A stretch of 25,729 nucleotides of DNA from a virus. The DNA is taken from the IMG/VR virus record IMGVR_UViG_3300020109_000122, positions 1-25,729 of that record. The stretch is one strand, 5' to 3'. The notes beneath the pieces were generated by a model that did no database searches, had not been told where the DNA came from, and saw only the letters and a list, made by a program, of their open reading frames with translations. Positions 16,474 to 22,340 of this stretch are shown here, one piece after another; position 1 is the first letter of the stretch, and each line of letters opens with the position of its first letter. The position numbers were made by a program, and so were the translations under genes.

Positions 16474-17412
16474 TCACTCATCTACGAGTTTTTGAAAATA
16501 ACTCAGAGTATCATCTTCTTCATCATTTGATTCAAAAGAAGGAAGAGAAGGAGATGACTTACTGCGAGAATAGGATTCTTCCAGTTCCGCAATAATTTTA
16601 TCCTCTTTAGTCGGAGTTGAAACAAGTTCTTCAAGTTCGTCTTCTTGTTCAATAACAGCAGCACGAGCAGAAGATTTTTGTCCCAGCACATATTTCAGAC
16701 GCTTTTCCAAATCTTCATAAGACTTGAATTGATCTGGGGCAACAATAGCAGAAAGAGAATACTCTTTTTTCCACAGTGCTTCCAGAGCATCATCATCGTC
16801 AAAAAGTGCAGAAGAAGAATCAAACTCAGATTTATCGTAATTCCAATAACCTTCTACCTTACGAATCTTAATTCGGAAGTTTGCACCTTTCCAGAAATCA
16901 AAAGGATTGATTGGTTCTTCATCATCAAATTCTGGTTGCATAGAATTCAGAATTTTATCAAAAATTTTCTTTCCATACTTGAAGAGAAATACTTTACCTT
17001 CATTTGCAGGATTTGCAGGATCTTTGATTACATAGATGTTGCTATAATAAGACAACTTACGTTTTTGCTTGCGAACAGTTTCCTTATCCTTTTCACTACC
17101 ACTGTTCCAAAGTTCTCGATTGTGCTCAGAAACTGGATCTTTTTGTCCAATGGTAGTCAAAGAGTTTTCAATATACCAACCTCCAGGACCTTGGAAAGCA
17201 TGTGCATACATTTTTACCCAAGGAAGATCTTCACCCTCTGGAGCAGGAAGAAAACGAATGATCGCAGATCCAACACCGGTTTTATCCATTTCTGGTTTCC
17301 AGAAACGATCATCAACACCACCAGAACCGGTGTTCATTTTCTCAACTTCTTTGACCAGTTTTTCGGTCAGAGAACCAAGTTTAGATTGCTTTTTAAGCGA
17401 TTCAAAAGACAT
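16474..17412 (-). CDS. gp32: gp32-like single-stranded DNA-binding protein lacking zinc cysteines
   Basis: 312 residues; T4 gp32 has 301. ATG with GAGG nine bases before. It coats single-stranded DNA and recruits the replisome. The basic N-terminal cooperativity region (SLKKQSKLGSLTEKLVKEVEK) precedes the OB core with RFLPAPEGEDLPWVKMYAHAF split by loops, WYIENSLTTIG (79-89), KRKLSYYSNIYVIKDP and VFLFKYGKKIFDKI. The C-terminus is acidic and Ser-rich (ESNDEEDDTLSYFQ), the usual partner-binding tail. T4 uses one His and three Cys to hold zinc; here H71 remains but the whole protein contains no Cys, so the zinc site is absent. It is driven by its own sigma-70-type promoter at 17458-17486. Confidence 0.9.
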   Translation of the reverse strand: MSFESLKKQSKLGSLTEKLVKEVEKMNTGSGGVDDRFWKPEMDKTGVGSAIIRFLPAPEGEDLPWVKMYAHAFQGPGGWYIENSLTTIGQKDPVSEHNRELWNSGSEKDKETVRKQKRKLSYYSNIYVIKDPANPANEGKVFLFKYGKKIFDKILNSMQPEFDDEEPINPFDFWKGANFRIKIRKVEGYWNYDKSEFDSSSALFDDDDALEALWKKEYSLSAIVAPDQFKSYEDLEKRLKYVLGQKSSARAAVIEQEDELEELVSTPTKEDKIIAELEESYSRSKSSPSLPSFESNDEEDDTLSYFQKLVDE

Positions 17413-17457
17413 TTGTGTACCTCGTATTAGTTGGATTTGGCCTTTGTGTACTCCTTT

Positions 17458-17486
17458 ATTTTACAGGTCTGACCCAGAAATGTCAA
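17458..17486 (-). promoter_or_regulatory. Sigma-70-type promoter of gp32
   Basis: Minus strand TTGACA (17486-17481), 17 bases, TAAAAT (17463-17458). The first three bases of the -10 box are the TAA stop of the DUF1825-like gene. The transcript would begin about 45 bases before the gp32 ATG. It lets gp32 be made apart from, and more abundantly than, the upstream helicase loader. Confidence 0.7.
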
Positions 17487-17805
17487 TCCTGGATTTCATG
17501 GTTTCCAATAAGGATTCCATATTTTTGAAAATAATACTCATGTCCATGTTTTGAGGAAGACCCATCATAACAGCAGAATCCATGATTCTTTTTTTCATTT
17601 CTTTTGCTTCTGAATCCTCAGATAAACTCAAACGAGTATATAAAACCTGTTGCTTCTTAAGAAGACGTTCTAAGAGATCTACGTGTTCAATTTTTTCTTC
17701 TTTACTCATTGAAGGAAATTTAAATACATTTTTATAAATTTCCTCTTGAAGTTCTGAAATTTCTGCTATTTCAGATCTTACTACCTCAGATTCAAAAAAA
17801 CTCAT
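17461..17805 (-). CDS. DUF1825-like protein of cyanobacterial type
   Basis: 114 residues, ATG start with GGAG six bases before, overlapping the gp59 stop as ATGA. The opening MSFFESEVVRSEIAEISELQEEIYK split over a helix, the middle LLERLLKKQQVLYTRLSLS, and GLPQNMDMSIIFKNMESLLETMK near the end follow the helix order of DUF1825, a small helical family of cyanobacteria (start M-A-F-F-D-S-E-I-V). It is fully helical, highly charged, with no Cys. It lies between the helicase loader gp59 and gp32, where T4 has no gene. Function unknown; a replication accessory or host-interacting role is inference from position. Confidence 0.65.
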   Translation of the reverse strand: MSFFESEVVRSEIAEISELQEEIYKNVFKFPSMSKEEKIEHVDLLERLLKKQQVLYTRLSLSEDSEAKEMKKRIMDSAVMMGLPQNMDMSIIFKNMESLLETMKSRIDISGSDL

Positions 17806-18398
17806 ACTTCTCCTAAAACAACACTCTTAAGAATTTTCTTGTAGTGGAATACATCAATATTTAGAAATGCTGAATATTTTTTGATTTTCAAACTTACGGT
17901 TTCCCATACAGGATCCTGCAACTTCTTATCAAAAACTTTCCCAAACTGCAAAATTTTATCATAGATTACAAGAGTTTCAAGATTAATCTTTCCACTCAAG
18001 AATCTTTTTAGAACTGGAGGATGACCTTTTGAACAATCAAAAGCTTCATCAAACTTAAGATTTTGAAAAAGTTCTTCAGATTGTTCTTTAAATAAGTAAC
18101 TTAAACTTTGATGCCTCTTCATCCATTCAAAGTAAGTTTTTTCGCCAGAGTTGATTATCTCCCCAATCCACAAATTTTGAGGATTGTCCGATGAGACAAA
18201 GTTTGCAACAAAAAAGTTTTCAATCTCACTATCTGATTTATTTCTTGACAACTTCTCAAACCAAAATCTATCTTTTCTTTTATAAAAAGATTGTAAAGAT
18301 GCTCTTGTTTTCTTATTGTACTTGTGATAATCGTATGATTCTTTTGAAAAGTGATTTTTTAGTGCCAAATAGGTCTTATAAGTATCAAAAGGAACCAT
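17802..18398 (-). CDS. gp59: gp59-like helicase loader
   Basis: 198 residues from ATG 18398; the frame is open to TTG 18446, giving 214. T4 gp59 has 217 and loads the gp41 helicase on forks coated with gp32. The sequence MVPFDTYKTYLALKNHF, YDYHKYNKKTRASLQSFYKRKDRFWFEKLS and LWIGEII follows the T4 order (SVYKLYLMIKQHM, YDVIKYN, RRDKYFFQKLSEK, WIGDI). The match to the KLYL helix puts the start at the ATG rather than the TTG. No clear ribosome site precedes the ATG, though GGAGG occurs 45 bases upstream next to the TTG. The order gp33-gp59-gp32 is that of T4. Confidence 0.8.
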   Translation of the reverse strand: MVPFDTYKTYLALKNHFSKESYDYHKYNKKTRASLQSFYKRKDRFWFEKLSRNKSDSEIENFFVANFVSSDNPQNLWIGEIINSGEKTYFEWMKRHQSLSYLFKEQSEELFQNLKFDEAFDCSKGHPPVLKRFLSGKINLETLVIYDKILQFGKVFDKKLQDPVWETVSLKIKKYSAFLNIDVFHYKKILKSVVLGEV

Positions 18399-18454
18399 TT
18401 GAAAAAAGTAATATAAGGAATTTTTGCCGGGATTTTTTTCCTCCAAAAATGGAA

Positions 18455-18712
18455 TTAAAAGATCAATTTTGCACGGGAGGTCTTCTTCAAAAAATTAAGT
18501 TGCATTGCATCACACTTAATTTTTTCTTTCAATGGTTTAGAAATAAGTTTTGGAACTGATTCTAAATCAATGTTGTTTTGCCCACAAAAATAAATGATAG
18601 CATCAATATAATTCATGTTATCATTTTTCTGTACAAGGAGTTCAATCTCTTTTGCAAATCTGGAAGGACAAAAAAACTTATCCTCTAATACTTTTTCTAA
18701 GATGTTCTCCAT
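18455..18712 (-). CDS. gp33: gp33-like late transcription co-activator
   Basis: 85 residues from ATG 18712; an in-frame TTG at 18748 would add 12 unlikely residues. T4 gp33 (112 residues) bridges host RNA polymerase and the sliding clamp on late promoters. Matching features are the helix LVQKNDNMNYIDAIIYFCGQNNIDLE (T4 has VEEFGMSYLEATTAFLEENSIPE), then KLISKPLKEKIKCDAMQLNFL (T4 has KFIPSGIIEKIQSEAIDENLL). The C-terminus SRAKLIF is short and hydrophobic, as expected for the clamp-binding end. It is the first gene after the promoter at 18760-18788. Confidence 0.75.
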   Translation of the reverse strand: MENILEKVLEDKFFCPSRFAKEIELLVQKNDNMNYIDAIIYFCGQNNIDLESVPKLISKPLKEKIKCDAMQLNFLKKTSRAKLIF

Positions 18713-18759
18713 TCTATCAATAACTGTGATGTACAATTTTTTTAACAAAAACTTTTTTT

Positions 18760-18788
18760 AGTATACGACTAAAAAGTATCAAAGTCAA
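18760..18788 (-). promoter_or_regulatory. Sigma-70-type promoter of the gp33-gp59-DUF1825 operon
   Basis: Minus strand TTGACT (18788-18783), 17 bases, TATACT (18765-18760). The TGA inside the -35 box is the stop codon of the exonuclease gene. The gp33 ATG is 48 bases downstream of the -10 box. Confidence 0.65.
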
Positions 18789-19456
18789 GTTGGCATTTTA
18801 TCTTGAACAAACTTTTTGATATATTTTACTAACAATTTAACGTATTTACTTTTATCTTTTTCTTCATAAACAACAAGTTCACCATTTTCACAAGTCATTA
18901 TGATTACAAATTTCTTTACAGATAATCCTGTAAGTTCGTGAAGCATACACGCATAAGCACAACATTGCACAAAATAACCTTCAATCCACTCTCTTGGTTT
19001 TGGTTGTTTTGAAGTTTTAAAGTCAATGATAGAAAGTTCTCCATCAAATTCAGCAATACAATCAACAGTTCCTGCTATCCCGAGAAACTCACTGTAAAGA
19101 CAACCTTCTAATGCGTAGATATTATTTATACGATTTAAAGCTGGAACTGCAATCTGAAACAAATGTTCGGATATAGGAAGAACATCAGAGTTGCAGTCCA
19201 TATTTCTCAGATGATGCTCAATCAACGTGTGAGTATCTGTTCCACGACTTGTTGCTTTACGAGTGATGCGATCTGCTTCTTCGTTTCCTACTTTTTTCCT
19301 CCAAGTAGCAAACTTTTCTTTACTGAAATGACTGATGACAGAAGTTATGGAAACTAATTTTTTGAGTTCATTATTTTTTGGAATTTTATAATAACGAACT
19401 CCATCAATAGTTTCTCTTTCGAGACGAGGAAGTTCTAATTCAACATGTTCAAACAT
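18785..19456 (-). CDS. MGME1-like PD-(D/E)XK exonuclease
   Basis: 223 residues, ATG overlapping the phoH stop (TAATG). The core reads RGTDTHTLIEHHL (H76), GIAGTVDCIAEFDGE (D132), LSIIDFKTSKQPK (D145, K147) and GYFVQCCAYACML (Q164), which is the RecB-type nuclease order found in MGME1/RecB-like single-strand exonucleases, with the D-x-K pair on the central strand and the Q motif on the next helix. The first 45 residues (VSITSVISHFSK) are also family-like. Acts on DNA, probably in recombination or processing of replication ends. It shares its transcript with phoH. Confidence 0.8.
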   Translation of the reverse strand: MFEHVELELPRLERETIDGVRYYKIPKNNELKKLVSITSVISHFSKEKFATWRKKVGNEEADRITRKATSRGTDTHTLIEHHLRNMDCNSDVLPISEHLFQIAVPALNRINNIYALEGCLYSEFLGIAGTVDCIAEFDGELSIIDFKTSKQPKPREWIEGYFVQCCAYACMLHELTGLSVKKFVIIMTCENGELVVYEEKDKSKYVKLLVKYIKKFVQDKMPT

Positions 19457-20205
19457 TAGAGATTCAATTCCATTTTTGCAACGATATATTCTTTAACCAA
19501 TCCAGAACGAACAATATCTTCCGCATTAAACTCAATCAACTGAAAAGATGGCATCACTCTCAAAATACTCATAAAATCTATAATTCCATTTCTCTCGTTA
19601 GTTTTTACAAGATCTGACTGAGTTGCATCACCACAGAACATAATTTTAGAATTTTCACCAACTCGGGTAATGATAGAATCTAATTCATGAAAATTTAGAT
19701 TTTGAAATTCATCCACAATAATAATAGCATTATCAAGAGTTGTTCCACGGATGAATGAGGTACTCCAAAAACTAATTGTTCCTTGAGTTTTCAGATTGCC
19801 ATATAGCATTTCAAACGAAGAGTCATCTGGCATTTCAAACATATACTTTACCATATTCTTATATGGAATTTGATAAAGTGATGATTTGTCCTCATGGTCT
19901 CCAGGAAGAAAACCAATTTCTCTTGTGGCAACTAAAGAACGGACAAGATAAATTTTTTCATAGGGACTTTTTTCGTCTAAAACTTCCCTTAGAGCATTAT
20001 AAAGAGTGATGAAAGTTTTACCAGTTCCTGCTGCACCGTAAGCTACAAGATGTTTACCTTCAGCATATGCTTTAAATAGTGCCTCTTGGTTATCTGTAAG
20101 AGGATCAATTGTCCTCATAATATCCAAGTTTATTGGTTTCTTTCTTTTCATCTGTCTGTTGGTCATACCAAAAGGTACTGGATTCGTAACTTTTTTTCTT
20201 GCCAT
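19456..20205 (-). CDS. phoH: PhoH-like ATPase
   Basis: 249 residues, ATG start. Walker A GAAGTGKT (57-64), a conserved LVRSLVATREIGFLPG block (87-102), Walker B IIIVDEFQN (161-169), and a sensor-like MFCGDATQSDLVK. PhoH proteins are cytoplasmic P-loop ATPases related to helicase motor domains; they are frequent in marine phages and often called phosphate-regulated, although their activity in phage infection is not established. I see no obvious pho box in front of it. It is followed without a gap by the exonuclease, so a joint role in nucleic acid processing is as plausible as one in phosphate stress. Confidence 0.92.
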   Translation of the reverse strand: MARKKVTNPVPFGMTNRQMKRKKPINLDIMRTIDPLTDNQEALFKAYAEGKHLVAYGAAGTGKTFITLYNALREVLDEKSPYEKIYLVRSLVATREIGFLPGDHEDKSSLYQIPYKNMVKYMFEMPDDSSFEMLYGNLKTQGTISFWSTSFIRGTTLDNAIIIVDEFQNLNFHELDSIITRVGENSKIMFCGDATQSDLVKTNERNGIIDFMSILRVMPSFQLIEFNAEDIVRSGLVKEYIVAKMELNL

Positions 20206-20215
20206 TTAGTTATTA

Positions 20216-20458
20216 TTAAAAGGGTTTTACTCTTGCACCAGGCATTTTTGATGCCTTACGGAGGACTTCATTCCATCCAGGATTTTTGTTAACTAACTTT
20301 TGTTGCCACTCACCAACTTCACCAACTCCAGCACATCCTTGAGACCAGTCTTTGTCCCAATCTGGATTTTCTTTTCTCCACTGCTCATATTCTGTCATAG
20401 GCATATAGAGTTCTTTTGTTTCACCAGTTTTTAAATTTTTAACAGGATATGTAGGCAT
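20216..20458 (-). CDS. Conserved-looking small protein before phoH, unknown function
   Basis: 80 residues, ATG start. The opening MPTYPVKNLKTGETKELYM, then EYEQWRKENPDW, resembles the N-terminal beta hairpin of FmdB-type small regulatory proteins and of a small protein common in T4-like cyanophages, but the paired zinc cysteines of FmdB are absent (single Cys). The end is basic (RKASKMPGARVKPF). A late-type AATAAATA box lies 22 bases upstream, so it and phoH could be expressed late. No function can be assigned. Confidence 0.65.
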   Translation of the reverse strand: MPTYPVKNLKTGETKELYMPMTEYEQWRKENPDWDKDWSQGCAGVGEVGEWQQKLVNKNPGWNEVLRKASKMPGARVKPF

Positions 20459-20479
20459 AAGTCAAATCATAAGTACGAG

Positions 20480-20487
20480 TATTTATT
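20480..20487 (-). promoter_or_regulatory. Late-promoter-like box before the 80-residue gene
   Basis: Minus strand AATAAATA, overlapping the end of thyX (its TAA stop at 20485-20483) and 22 bases before the next ATG. Matches the TAAATA-core late motif. Tentative. Confidence 0.35.
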
Positions 20488-21211
20488 CAATACAGATAGA
20501 TGGGGCATCAGAACAATCAGAACAATCTTCTCCACGAGTCCATTCAAGTGCTTCAGATACTGCAGGAAATTGACAAATAAAGATGCAACGAATTGCCTCC
20601 GCAATATCCATATGTTCTTTTTGAGTTCCGTGAGCACTACGAAGATCAATATAATGTATCCATGACCTTACAGATCCAGTCATATAAAGTCTGGTAGGAG
20701 TTGCTAATGGCAATACAAATCTAGCACACTCTTTTGCTACACCTTTTTCAAGAAGACGATCATAAAGACGTTGAGAACCTTCAAAGTGAATACGAATAGA
20801 TTCTAATAGAGTAAGTCGAAGATAATCCGGAAGATTGTCAATTGAATTTTGTCGATTCTTATCATCCTGCCTACGAAGTTCTGGAAGAGGAATTGCTTTG
20901 TTCAATAAATTTGTATCAGCATATCTTTGAGAAAATTCTTGATAAGTAAATGATCTATGCCTCAAAATTTGAGCGGCAATAGCTCTACTCGTATTAATTT
21001 CTACAGTCATTGATGCTTGCTCAAAAATACTCCAGTGTTGATGCTTAATGCAGTATCCTAAGAGTCGCGCAAAGTTTTGATTGGTTTGATTTTGTGGATT
21101 TGAAACACGGGCACAGTATGCCATATGTTTCTCTGCATCTGGTGTTGCAGACACAAACTTTACTTCTGGTTTCATAAACTCAAATTCAGTCAGGATATCA
21201 ATCATTGTCAT
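20483..21211 (-). CDS. thyX: Flavin-dependent thymidylate synthase ThyX
   Basis: 242 residues from ATG 21211; ATG 21175 (MKPEVKFVSATPDAEKHM) is an alternative start nearer the family norm. ThyX makes dTMP from dUMP with FAD and methylene-tetrahydrofolate. The signature RHR-N7-S is present as RHRSFTYQEFS (R84, H85, R86, S94) followed by QRY (95-97). Flanking helices (FEQASMTVEINTSRAIAAQIL, and later RFVLPLATPTRLYMTGSVRSWIHYIDLR split by turns) fit the substrate- and FAD-binding segments. The C-terminus has extra Asp/Cys-rich residues (RGEDCSDCSDAP). The start overlaps the 55-residue gene by 14 bases. It supplies nucleotides for phage DNA synthesis. Confidence 0.93.
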   Translation of the reverse strand: MTMIDILTEFEFMKPEVKFVSATPDAEKHMAYCARVSNPQNQTNQNFARLLGYCIKHQHWSIFEQASMTVEINTSRAIAAQILRHRSFTYQEFSQRYADTNLLNKAIPLPELRRQDDKNRQNSIDNLPDYLRLTLLESIRIHFEGSQRLYDRLLEKGVAKECARFVLPLATPTRLYMTGSVRSWIHYIDLRSAHGTQKEHMDIAEAIRCIFICQFPAVSEALEWTRGEDCSDCSDAPSICIE

Positions 21212-21365
21212 AAAATACTTCGTCGTAATCTACAATGTAAGGTGCAATTTGTTCGTAAGGTAAATCTTGTTTATACTCGTCCGAATCAGAATACACTTCT
21301 GATTTTAGACAATTTACAAGAGATTCTAGATTATGGACAATCAGTTTGAGTTTTTCTTTATCCAT
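21198..21365 (-). CDS. Small acidic protein upstream of thyX
   Basis: 55 residues, ATG at 21365, stop at 21200-21198, overlapping the thyX ATG by 14 bases. The N-terminus is an amphipathic helix (MDKEKLKLIVHNLESLVNCL) and the second half is acidic and Tyr-rich (YSDSDEYKQ, PYIVDYDEVFYDND). It is first in the thyX transcript, 24 bases behind the -10 box of the promoter at 21389-21417, so the leader is very short. Function unknown. The strict overlap implies translational coupling with thyX. Confidence 0.65.
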   Translation of the reverse strand: MDKEKLKLIVHNLESLVNCLKSEVYSDSDEYKQDLPYEQIAPYIVDYDEVFYDND

Positions 21366-21388
21366 TTTAAAATTACTCTAACAAAGTA

Positions 21389-21417
21389 ATTATAGACAAA
21401 AAAAGAGGGGCAGTCAA
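21389..21417 (-). promoter_or_regulatory. Sigma-70-type promoter of the thyX operon, embedded in a terminator
   Basis: Minus strand TTGACT (21417-21412), 17 bases, TATAAT (21394-21389). The -35 box lies in the loop of the terminator hairpin at 21405-21423, and the spacer contains the second arm and the T tract. Confidence 0.75.
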
Positions 21418-21423
21418 CCCCTC
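21398..21423 (-). terminator. Intrinsic terminator of the 58-residue gene
   Basis: Minus strand GAGGGG (21423-21418), loop TTGACTG, CCCCTC (21410-21405), then seven T (21404-21398). It lies 28 bases past the stop of the 58-residue gene and has the standard form of a rho-independent terminator. Confidence 0.85.
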
Positions 21424-21450
21424 ATTTTAACTTAGTTACTTAATAGATGT

Positions 21451-21627
21451 TTACAAACGAGTTAATAATTCTTTACAGATTTTCTTACATATTTGTTTTT
21501 CATCATCACATTCAATTAAACAGTTAAAGTAGTCATTAATCAATTCGCTCTGTTCATTGCATCGGTCAATAGTCTCCTCAAAGTTTTTCCATCCAGCTAG
21601 TTGATTGTAAGAGATTAGATTGTGCAT
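21451..21627 (-). CDS. Small Cys-rich protein, unknown function
   Basis: 58 residues from ATG 21627. The frame extends to 21645, but GGAGG five bases before 21627 decides the start. The sequence begins MHNLISYNQLAGWKNF and has Cys spaced along a helical body (RCNEQSELINDYFNCLIECDD, then ICKKICKELL), five in all. No signal peptide. It resembles small conserved proteins of marine cyanobacteria as far as I recall, but I cannot name a family. It is preceded by, and overlaps by 13 bases, a 20-residue YHGV peptide, and is followed by a strong terminator. Confidence 0.7.
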   Translation of the reverse strand: MHNLISYNQLAGWKNFEETIDRCNEQSELINDYFNCLIECDDEKQICKKICKELLTRL

Positions 21628-21677
21628 AATAACCTCCATGCACAAGGGACACCATGATAAAGAAGTTTTGGTTCATC
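21615..21677 (-). CDS. 20-residue YHGV peptide with strong ribosome site
   Basis: ATG at 21677, stop TAA at 21617-21615. The ribosome site AGGTGAT, four bases before the ATG, is a near-complete match to the 16S anti-SD partner. The peptide contains FYHGVPCAW; its codons TATCATGGTGT differ by one base from the TATCGTGGTGT that encodes YRGV in the two genes just upstream on the same strand, so it looks like a shortened relative. It overlaps the next gene by 13 bases, and that gene's GGAGG lies inside it, so it may act as a leader peptide. Confidence 0.5.
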   Translation of the reverse strand, partial: DEPKLLYHGVPCAWRLLCTI

Positions 21678-21679
21678 TA

Positions 21680-21716
21680 AATCACCTCTTAATTCTACTA
21701 CTATGTAGGTGATTTG
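21680..21716 (-). promoter_or_regulatory. Hairpin that hides the ribosome site of the YHGV peptide
   Basis: On the minus strand AAATCACCT (21716-21708) is perfectly complementary to AGGTGATTT (21688-21680), a 9-bp stem with a 19-base loop. The 3' arm is the Shine-Dalgarno sequence. A weaker rival stem, CTAC with GTAG (inside 21709-21699), shares bases with the 5' arm, so two states are possible. This is the form of a translational attenuator or thermosensor. Confidence 0.6.
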
Positions 21717-21750
21717 TGTTGGTTTCTTAACAATAATTTATGCCTATTAA

Positions 21751-21771
21751 AAAAGGGGGTTGCCCCCCTTT
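21751..21771 (-). terminator. Intrinsic terminator of the YRGV micro-gene operon
   Basis: AAAGGGGG (21752-21759), loop TTGC, CCCCCTTT (21764-21771): an 8-bp stem. On the minus strand it is followed by a run of T, giving a classic rho-independent terminator six bases past the stop of the 28-residue gene. Confidence 0.85.
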
Positions 21772-21776
21772 GAGAT

Positions 21777-21863
21777 TTACTTATACAACCATTGAATATA
21801 GGTTGAAAGTAGAATTGTGCCTAGGACAAATCCAGCAGTTAAAGATATGACAGTTTGCATCAT
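21777..21863 (-). CDS. 28-residue single-span membrane peptide
   Basis: ATG at 21863, overlapping the previous stop as ATGA, with GGAGGAG ten bases upstream. The peptide is one hydrophobic helix (VISLTAGFVLGTILLSTYI) with a short tail ending W-L-Y-K. This is the size and shape of the single-helix subunits of photosynthetic complexes, but I cannot match it to a named one. Third gene of the YRGV operon, ending just before a strong terminator. Confidence 0.6.
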   Translation of the reverse strand: MMQTVISLTAGFVLGTILLSTYIQWLYK

Positions 21864-22021
21864 TTCTTCTCCTCCCAGTTCCAGTTGTTACAAGGACGGT
21901 AAGCAACACCACGATATGTGTTTGTTGAATGTGATGGGGCGTGTGTTTCTGAATACCACTTGCGGTATTGTAGTTTCGGAGTGTGAGTATTATACTTCAC
22001 ACCACGATAAGTTGCTGTCAT
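21860..22021 (-). CDS. YRGV-motif micro-protein (DUF4278-like), second copy
   Basis: 53 residues. ATG at 22021 overlaps the stop of the first YRGV gene, and its TGA overlaps the start of the membrane peptide. It contains TYRGVKY near the N-terminus (4-10) and TYRGVAYRPC (36-45), separated by a polar H/S/T-rich linker, and ends in a W/E/K tail. Paired YRG(V/I)xY motifs characterise cyanobacterial DUF4278 proteins. Function unknown. Confidence 0.65.
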   Translation of the reverse strand: MTATYRGVKYNTHTPKLQYRKWYSETHAPSHSTNTYRGVAYRPCNNWNWEEKK

Positions 22022-22158
22022 CCCTTGGTCCTCTCTTTTACAAACTTGACCCCACGGTAGGTCTCATTGTATTGTTGAGGTTGTTGTTGTGCCTGCTGTT
22101 GTTGCTGACGACGAACTTCAGTGTCATATGCGACACCACGATATACGACTTGTGACAT
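22018..22158 (-). CDS. YRGV-motif micro-protein (DUF4278-like), first copy
   Basis: 46 residues, ATG at 22158 with AAGGAG six bases before. It has VYRGVAYD (5-12) and TYRGVKF (33-39) around a Gln-rich linker (QQQQQAQQQPQQ). The end is basic. It and the next gene share the same motif pair, suggesting tandem duplication. It is the first gene after a long structured leader. The family is common in cyanobacteria, which points to a host origin; its function is not known. Confidence 0.65.
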   Translation of the reverse strand: MSQVVYRGVAYDTEVRRQQQQQAQQQPQQYNETYRGVKFVKERTKG

Positions 22159-22189
22159 TAGGGTTCTCCTTAATTTGATGTTAAAGAGC

Positions 22190-22306
22190 GTTCCTTCCGT
22201 CGGCTTTTGCGTTCTCTATTTGCGAATAGAGAATGAACGACTTCGTTCCGAGTCGGCGTACTTCCGTCTGGTTATTCCAGATGAACGTAGGTGCATTATA
22301 GCACCT
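22190..22306 (-). promoter_or_regulatory. Structured leader and probable promoter of the YRGV operon
   Basis: The minus strand has TATAAT (22300-22295) exactly between the arms of a perfect inverted repeat AGGTGC / GCACCT (22306-22301 and 22294-22289), with a weak -35 (TTGCAT, 16-base spacing) upstream. The leader then contains stems TCTGG/CCAGA (22267-22281), CGACT/AGTCG (22238-22255) and TTCTCTATT/AATAGAGAA (22212-22233, loop TGCG; CGCA as read on the transcript). The sequence GACGGAAG occurs twice. This 182-base gap between speD and the YRGV genes otherwise holds no gene. Confidence 0.55.
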
Positions 22307-22340
22307 TTATAAATTTATGCAAGTTTTTTTGTAACTTTTG

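Noticed and set aside
16645-17554. Two long plus-strand open frames opposite gp32
   Set aside because: gp32 is recognised with confidence on the other strand; the opposite frames give Phe/Ile/Arg-rich or Ser/Pro-rich peptides without motifs.
21817-22155. Plus-strand open frame of 112 codons across the micro-gene operon
   Set aside because: It lies opposite three overlapping minus-strand genes with ribosome sites, repeated YRGV motifs and a terminator; its own peptide has no ribosome site and reads as low-complexity Leu/Val.
21811-22160. CRISPR-like short repeats (TATCGTGGTGT)
   Set aside because: The repeats fall in frame as codons for YRGV within two genes and have unequal spacing; they are protein motifs, not an array.
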